The position numbers and the translations under genes were made by a program. Positions 7,536-11,643 of a stretch of DNA of 11,643 nucleotides are shown here, one piece after another. Position 1 is the first letter of the stretch. Every line of letters begins with the position of its first letter. Source of the DNA: Planctomycetota bacterium (GTDB lineage Bacteria; Planctomycetota; PUPC01; JACPCR01); contig JASLXP010001201.1 in NCBI GenBank assembly GCA_030740295.1, positions 1 to 11,643 on the forward strand, written 5' to 3'. The notes under the pieces are model-generated. The model made no database searches. It saw nothing but the letters and a program-made list of their open reading frames with translations, and had not been told where the DNA came from.

Positions 7536-9932
7536 ATGGATCTGCTCACAGAACGCGAACAGTCATTCCTGATGATGGGTCTTTATCTCGGCGAGCTTAC
7601 TGAAGACCAAACGGAAAAGGCGGCCGACGCGCTGACAGCAGCCCGGAGAAGCTACAGCTCTGTCACCCCCTGGGACCTGCTCGTTGAATGGGGATACCTG
7701 AATCGGCAGCAGGCGAACGAAATCTTCAAGCATACCCTGATTGAGGAAGGCCTCATTGAAGAGGACGGCAGCGCGGCTGGACTGCCGATTGGTACGAATA
7801 CGACAGAATCCGAAGAGGATGGAAAGAGCGGACAAGGGGAAAGCTCACCTGAACATCCGCCGCTCCCTGACGAAGGCATCCCTGCGCCACCGGACACACA
7901 GAAGAAGCTGCCCGTTCTGAAAAAGACACAGAGTCGATTGAAGGCTTCACGCTCCAGGTCCCGTCAATCTTTGCTTCCGCTCTTGCTGATGGTTCTGGTC
8001 ATTGTGGCCGGGACGACCGGCTACTTTCTTGGAGTTGGGAAAAGGCAGCCCGTCCCACAGACTCGGAAGGTAGCAGCACATACACCCGTTAAAGAGGAAC
8101 TCACCGAACACCGCTCAGGGCCTCAGATCCCGCTGAGCCCGACAGCCGGAAACGGTGACACCCCGGCTGCGGAGAATAAGCCGGTGTCATCATTGCCCCC
8201 TGTCGGAGCGCCACAGAGCAAGGCCGGTTCCTCCACGTCCGATGAGCCTGAGAGATCCAGACTCCCCAATAAGGAAGAGTTTGAAACGTTCAAAAGAGTT
8301 GAAGAGATGTTCCGTGTGCATCTGGCCGCACATCAGTTCAAACGTGCGCTGCAGGAAATCGAAGAGGGCATGAAGAGTGCCGGTACCGGATCAGTCGTGC
8401 GCCGCTACGAAACCATGCGCCAGCAGGCGCTCGTTACTGCGACTCGCGAATTCAGAAAGCTCTCCGACAAGGGCGCATGGCTTGCCGGTGAAGGCCGTTT
8501 CAAAGAAGCCATCGACACCGTGGAACAGGCTCTCGAATTCGGCGAACGGTTCAAAGAGCCCGTGGAGAAGATCGTCGCTGTCTATCGCCAGAAGGTGGAG
8601 AACGCGACGGAGGCAGAGACACCTCAAAAGAAATTGTTGCCCGAGCCAGAGACAAAGGAAGAGGAAGCAGAGACCGATGAAGTCACAACGGTAGTCCCAC
8701 CTGCACCGGTTGAGGACTCGCTGTTTGATCAGGCGGCCATGAATGACGTAAGAGCATTGGTGGTGGAGCACAAGCTCATTGAAGAATCACTGCGCCCCCT
8801 GATAAAGGAGAGGAAGTACAAAGTAGCCGGAATCCACGCTGCAAAGCTCGTAGCTGACGGAAAGGTCGTATTCCTTAAATCAGTCTGTGAAAACCTCACG
8901 CAGGATCTTCCGACCATTCGCGAGATGATCGATTCGTCAAGAGCGCACCTGGAAAAGAACATCGGGAAGACTGTTGCCTGGACCGGCATCGAGTACGAGC
9001 TTGCAGAGTTCACGGAAGGTGTGCTGGTTTTCGAGCGGGGCAACCAGGAGAAGACCGTCAAGTTTGATGCGCTCCGCATGTCAGACCATTTGAGTTTCAT
9101 CGGATTCAGGCAGAAAAGTTCGGACACGGATCTTCTATACCTTGCCGGCGTTTCATTTTTTTGTGATGGCCTTTTCAAACGCGCGGGTCAATGTTTCGAT
9201 GAAACGCGGCTGACGCACCCTTCCATTCCATATGAAGAGTACATGCAGGTCGCCAGAGAGGCCGAAGCACTCAAGTTGCTGGATGAGCTTCAGGCCAGGG
9301 AGGAGGCCCGGGAATGGCGAGAAGTCGCACAGCTTTCCGGGCGGTTCAAAGAGTCGCACGCCTCATCAAAGACCTTCGCTGCCTCAACGGCCTTCCTGGC
9401 CCAATGCCATGACGGGCTCCAGAAAGAGCAGGACAAACTTGCCGGGGTGGTTTTTGCCGCAGCAGAGGACGCTGAGAAGGCGCTGAAAGAACGTTACCAG
9501 ATTAAACTTCAACAACTCGACAGAGAGACGAAGAGGCGAATGACGGACTCCTACACCTTTCAGGTTCAGTCCCAGCGACAGAACATAAACGGCCAGATTG
9601 TCACCAGCGTGGTGCGGTTGTCTAAAAAAGAACAGCCGGTGGAACTCAAGGCTAAGAGAGCATCCATCGAACTGGTGATGGACAGGATCAACCAGGGCGC
9701 GACTGTTATGAATGCACGAATCAGATCCGATCTGAACGATGAGCTCGAGAGAGTCGTCAGGAAGATCAAGGAGACGGAAAACTGGACGGCTAAAACAGCG
9801 CGTAATCTGGAAAGTGCGCATTCAAGGGAGCTCTCTCAGCTCAGCGACAGGAAGCAGAAAGTCATGAGGCGGATAAAGGAAGGCGGATTGCTGACGGAAG
9901 AGAGCGTCAGGAAGTTTTTGATTGGCGGGTAG
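7536..9932 (+). CDS. Single-pass membrane protein with helical N-terminal module and TPR/coiled-coil periplasmic region
   Basis: No named family is recognised for this 798-residue protein. Residues 1-70 form a helical cytoplasmic module with two related motifs, GLYLGELTEDQTEKAADAL and WGYLNRQQANEIF. It resembles the short helical repeat (xLGxLTxEQ) attached to Ser/Thr kinases in Planctomycetota and Lentisphaerota, but no kinase domain is present here. An acidic, Pro-rich linker (about 71-125) and a basic patch (K129-R143) precede one membrane helix (about 146-168). The positive-inside rule puts the N-terminus inside and residues 169-798 in the periplasm. That part has a Pro/Ser-rich linker, TPR-like helices (about 245-357: FKRALQEIEEG, GRFKEAIDTVEQALE), a second acidic linker (358-395), a helical then beta patch (478-512), another TPR-like unit (532-562) and a charged coiled coil (about 628-798). 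AAGGA lies six bases before the ATG. It precedes the PL22-like gene by 119 bases on the same strand. It may be a scaffold or adaptor; nothing indicates catalysis. Confidence 0.88.
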   Translation: MDLLTEREQSFLMMGLYLGELTEDQTEKAADALTAARRSYSSVTPWDLLVEWGYLNRQQANEIFKHTLIEEGLIEEDGSAAGLPIGTNTTESEEDGKSGQGESSPEHPPLPDEGIPAPPDTQKKLPVLKKTQSRLKASRSRSRQSLLPLLLMVLVIVAGTTGYFLGVGKRQPVPQTRKVAAHTPVKEELTEHRSGPQIPLSPTAGNGDTPAAENKPVSSLPPVGAPQSKAGSSTSDEPERSRLPNKEEFETFKRVEEMFRVHLAAHQFKRALQEIEEGMKSAGTGSVVRRYETMRQQALVTATREFRKLSDKGAWLAGEGRFKEAIDTVEQALEFGERFKEPVEKIVAVYRQKVENATEAETPQKKLLPEPETKEEEAETDEVTTVVPPAPVEDSLFDQAAMNDVRALVVEHKLIEESLRPLIKERKYKVAGIHAAKLVADGKVVFLKSVCENLTQDLPTIREMIDSSRAHLEKNIGKTVAWTGIEYELAEFTEGVLVFERGNQEKTVKFDALRMSDHLSFIGFRQKSSDTDLLYLAGVSFFCDGLFKRAGQCFDETRLTHPSIPYEEYMQVAREAEALKLLDELQAREEAREWREVAQLSGRFKESHASSKTFAASTAFLAQCHDGLQKEQDKLAGVVFAAAEDAEKALKERYQIKLQQLDRETKRRMTDSYTFQVQSQRQNINGQIVTSVVRLSKKEQPVELKAKRASIELVMDRINQGATVMNARIRSDLNDELERVVRKIKETENWTAKTARNLESAHSRELSQLSDRKQKVMRRIKEGGLLTEESVRKFLIGG

Positions 9933-10051
9933 CTGGCGGACGACTCGTAGTGACTGGATTCAACCGGCCGGCTTGAACCTGCTCAAACGGGTTACTACAA
10001 ACTCATCCTGTCTGCCTTGAATCCTGTAACTTGAAACCACGAAGTTATTGA

Positions 10052-11293
10052 ATGTCCATCCCTAACACCAAGGATCCTGATACCGGTGTGCAGGTAAGCC
10101 GCCTCACGCTTGGAGAAGGAAATTATCTGTTGCCCTACTACACCGCCGAGGCCCTGAGCCCGGACGGCTCCCTGATCGCCTGCACCCGGGAACGCGATGG
10201 ATGTGTCCACGCCGTCCTTATAGAAACGGCTGACGGGTCGGAGAGGGTGATCTCTGATGACAAGGCCCAACTCCTAGACGAGTCCATCGCTTTCCATCGT
10301 GAAAAGAACTGGGTCTTCTACGGCGGACAGGACGGCCTGTGGTGGTACAACGCAGACACCGAAAAGACTGAACTGATTTACGATTGCACGGGTACTACGT
10401 TCCAGGCGAAGAGCGAGATCAGTGTCGGTGATGAGTACGTTGTGTTTTTCATTTTCGAGCGGACGCCCATCGGGAAGGATCGCGAAGGCAATCCTCCGAA
10501 GGTGCCTCCGGTCGGCAATCTCCGTTCGTTCATCGTATCGGTGCATATTGAGAGTGGCGCGGCAAGCGTTGTATGGGGTGAGCACACTTATCTCTCACAC
10601 CCGGTCATCAGCCCGTTAAGTGACGACGTCATACTTTATGGGGATCAGGGCGCGAAGGAACGCCTTCAGGAGTTGTTCATCATCTGGCGTACGGAACGCG
10701 ATGGCCGGGAACCGTTCAAACTCTACAAGCCCTACAAACAGCGCCCTACTTATGTCGGTCACTCGTTCTTCACTCAGGATGGTTGGGTAGGCACGCAGGG
10801 CATGCAGTTCGGCGGACAGCGGCCGGACGGCCAGTACGCGGACATGTACGGCTTCAACGGCATCATCAGAATCGACGGCACCTGCGACCGCCGCGCCAGG
10901 TGCCCCGGGGGCAACAAACCGCTCCATTGCCACGCGGCCTTCGCTGATTCCTGGTGGGTTGGGGACACGCTGCCCGGTGAAGGCAGCTATGACACGCAGA
11001 TGTTGTGCATCATGAAAAACAACTGGGAAACGGGATTCGTTCAGGCGGAACCATTCTGCGCACACGGCTGCACCCACGAGCGGCCGTTTCACGTACATCC
11101 CCGTTTCACCCGAGATGAAGAGCGTGTCTTGTTTAACAGCAACTACCGCGGCAACTGCAACATCTACATAGCCGAAACCGAACAGTATTTCAGCCGCTGG
11201 CAGGATCGTGTGCCATTCGAGCCCAGACCCGCGAGAAACTGCAGGCCATCCGTTGAAATCATGCGTTCCCGGGAGAAAGGCCCGGAGGCATAA
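10052..11293 (+). CDS. Oligogalacturonate-lyase-like (PL22-type) beta-propeller protein
   Basis: This 413-residue protein has no signal peptide and should act in the cytoplasm. Family 22 lyases split short unsaturated oligogalacturonides to 4-deoxy-5-keto-uronate by beta-elimination on a seven-bladed propeller with a Mn2+ site. Matching features are DPDTGVQVSRLT at the N-terminus, GHSFFTQDG (236-244; H237 lines up with the proposed catalytic base), LHCHAAFADSWWVGD (291-305, a metal histidine) and FHVHPRFTRDEERVLFNS (346-363), where H347 and H349 match the His-x-His-Pro metal pair. Known enzymes carry a Gln three residues before that pair; here it is R344, so metal binding or substrate may differ. 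Cysteines are frequent (C336, C340, C369, C397 and others). The start is fixed by a TGA immediately upstream (10049-10051), and no clear Shine-Dalgarno sequence is seen. It lies 119 bases after the membrane-protein gene. The family call is good; activity on pectin fragments is unproven. Confidence 0.82.
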   Translation: MSIPNTKDPDTGVQVSRLTLGEGNYLLPYYTAEALSPDGSLIACTRERDGCVHAVLIETADGSERVISDDKAQLLDESIAFHREKNWVFYGGQDGLWWYNADTEKTELIYDCTGTTFQAKSEISVGDEYVVFFIFERTPIGKDREGNPPKVPPVGNLRSFIVSVHIESGAASVVWGEHTYLSHPVISPLSDDVILYGDQGAKERLQELFIIWRTERDGREPFKLYKPYKQRPTYVGHSFFTQDGWVGTQGMQFGGQRPDGQYADMYGFNGIIRIDGTCDRRARCPGGNKPLHCHAAFADSWWVGDTLPGEGSYDTQMLCIMKNNWETGFVQAEPFCAHGCTHERPFHVHPRFTRDEERVLFNSNYRGNCNIYIAETEQYFSRWQDRVPFEPRPARNCRPSVEIMRSREKGPEA

Positions 11294-11367
11294 ACTTCCA
11301 GGCATTCAGAGTCTGACTCTAAGACTTCTCTGCGCCATGCGAAGATGTTGTAGTGCTTGCTGGGTGC

Positions 11368-11403
11368 GCCGGCGTCTCGCCGGCATAGCGACCTCCGGTC
11401 GCT
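11368..11403. repeat. Tandem pair of perfect 7-bp, 3-base-loop hairpins
   Basis: GCCGGCG-TCT-CGCCGGC (11368-11384) is followed after two bases by AGCGACC-TCC-GGTCGCT (11387-11403). Both stems are perfect and both loops are three bases. A 5-bp stem with a three-base loop follows (CAGCG-GGA-CGCTG, 11413-11425), then a weaker TTGC-GGAC-GCAA stem (11437-11448). No T-runs follow. These sit 75-155 bases after the PL22-like gene and look like REP-type extragenic palindromes. A small AGAGT-CTG-ACTCT stem (11308-11320) lies closer to the stop codon. Confidence 0.65.
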
Positions 11404-11494
11404 TCCGAAAGCCAGCGGGACGCTGCCGTGCCCAGGTTGCGGACGCAAGTCGGCCGAGACAAAGGCAGTTTTACGGATTTGAACGACAATTTTC

Positions 11495-11632
11495 AGGGGC
11501 AAAGCCCCGGGCCGTTTGCCTAGCCCAGCCCAACGGGCTGGGTTTTCGGGCAGGTCATCCTTAGGGGCAATGCCCCGGTCATTTGCCTCAATAAATGGCA
11601 TCCTTATAAATGGCCGGGGCGTTGCCCCTTTT
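11495..11632. repeat. Cluster of GGGGC-N3-GCCCC palindromes, direct and inverted copies
   Basis: Three GGGGC-N3-GCCCC hairpins occur at 11496-11508 (loop AAA), 11564-11576 (loop AAT) and 11616-11628 (loop GTT). The first two are direct repeats of about 27 bases, each continuing through CCGG to TTTGCCT (11495-11521 and 11563-11588). The second and third form an inverted pair: 11563-11584 matches the complement of 11608-11629 at 20 of 22 positions. The third is followed by TTTT on the plus strand. With the tandem hairpins just upstream this fills most of the last 350 bases, where no gene is seen. It is an intergenic repeat element, not a CRISPR array, because spacing and orientation vary. Confidence 0.7.
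11522..11547 (+). terminator. Strong hairpin with T-run, terminator-like
   Basis: CCCAGCCC-AAC-GGGCTGGG (11524-11542) is a perfect 8-bp GC-rich stem with a three-base loop. An A-T and a G-T pair extend it outward, and TTTT then follows on the plus strand. It could end transcription of the PL22-like gene, though it lies about 230 bases past the stop. It is also part of the repeat cluster, so it may equally be a REP palindrome that happens to terminate. Confidence 0.45.
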
Positions 11633-11643
11633 CAGATCTTTGT

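Noticed and set aside
11495..11632. CRISPR array
   Set aside because: The repeat units are few, differ in orientation and spacing, and are GC-rich palindromes with different flanks; there are no regular spacers and no cas genes.

Overview
The window is protein-coding bacterial DNA of moderately high GC. It carries long secreted multidomain proteins, C-type-lectin remnants, a PQQ-propeller-type N-terminus and palindromic intergenic repeats. This mix is typical of the PVC superphylum (Planctomycetota, Lentisphaerota, Verrucomicrobiota) or related uncultured phyla. The assignment rests on gene style only; no rRNA or marker gene is present.

Layout, left half (minus strand, read right to left): a 1286-residue exported LamG / beta-rich / alpha-helical / CARDB protein (5392-1532), then a PLP-dependent DegT-family aminotransferase of the KdnA-like subgroup (1434-274), then the first 36 codons of a secreted PQQ-like beta-propeller protein (108-1, cut by the window edge). 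A REP-like hairpin lies between the first two genes. Diverging from this block across 424 bases of apparently non-coding DNA is a plus-strand TIM-barrel sugar isomerase/epimerase (5817-6614).

Middle: a candidate bidirectional terminator, an imperfect inverted repeat of about 160 bases, and a decayed minus-strand gene for a C-type-lectin-domain protein (6933-7439). The decayed gene has an in-frame TGA, no 5' end and a collapsed second lectin domain.

Right half (plus strand): a 798-residue single-pass membrane protein with a small helical N-terminal cytoplasmic module and a large periplasmic helical part (7536-9932), then a cytoplasmic oligogalacturonate-lyase-like (PL22-type) beta-propeller protein (10052-11293). 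The last 350 bases hold no gene but carry a dense cluster of short hairpins, most of which can be drawn with three-base loops.

How the genes may work together (inference): the exported LamG/toroid/CARDB protein, the TIM-barrel isomerase and the PL22-like lyase all fit capture and breakdown of acidic polysaccharide, with extracellular binding or cleavage followed by cytoplasmic processing. There is no transporter, no KduI/KduD and no regulator in the window, so this is a loose neighbourhood and not a demonstrated polysaccharide utilisation locus. The aminotransferase points instead to amino-sugar or surface-glycan synthesis. The best candidates for undescribed biology are the large LamG/toroid/CARDB protein, the divergent PL22-like enzyme with an apparent Gln-to-Arg change at the metal site, and the hairpin cluster at the right end.
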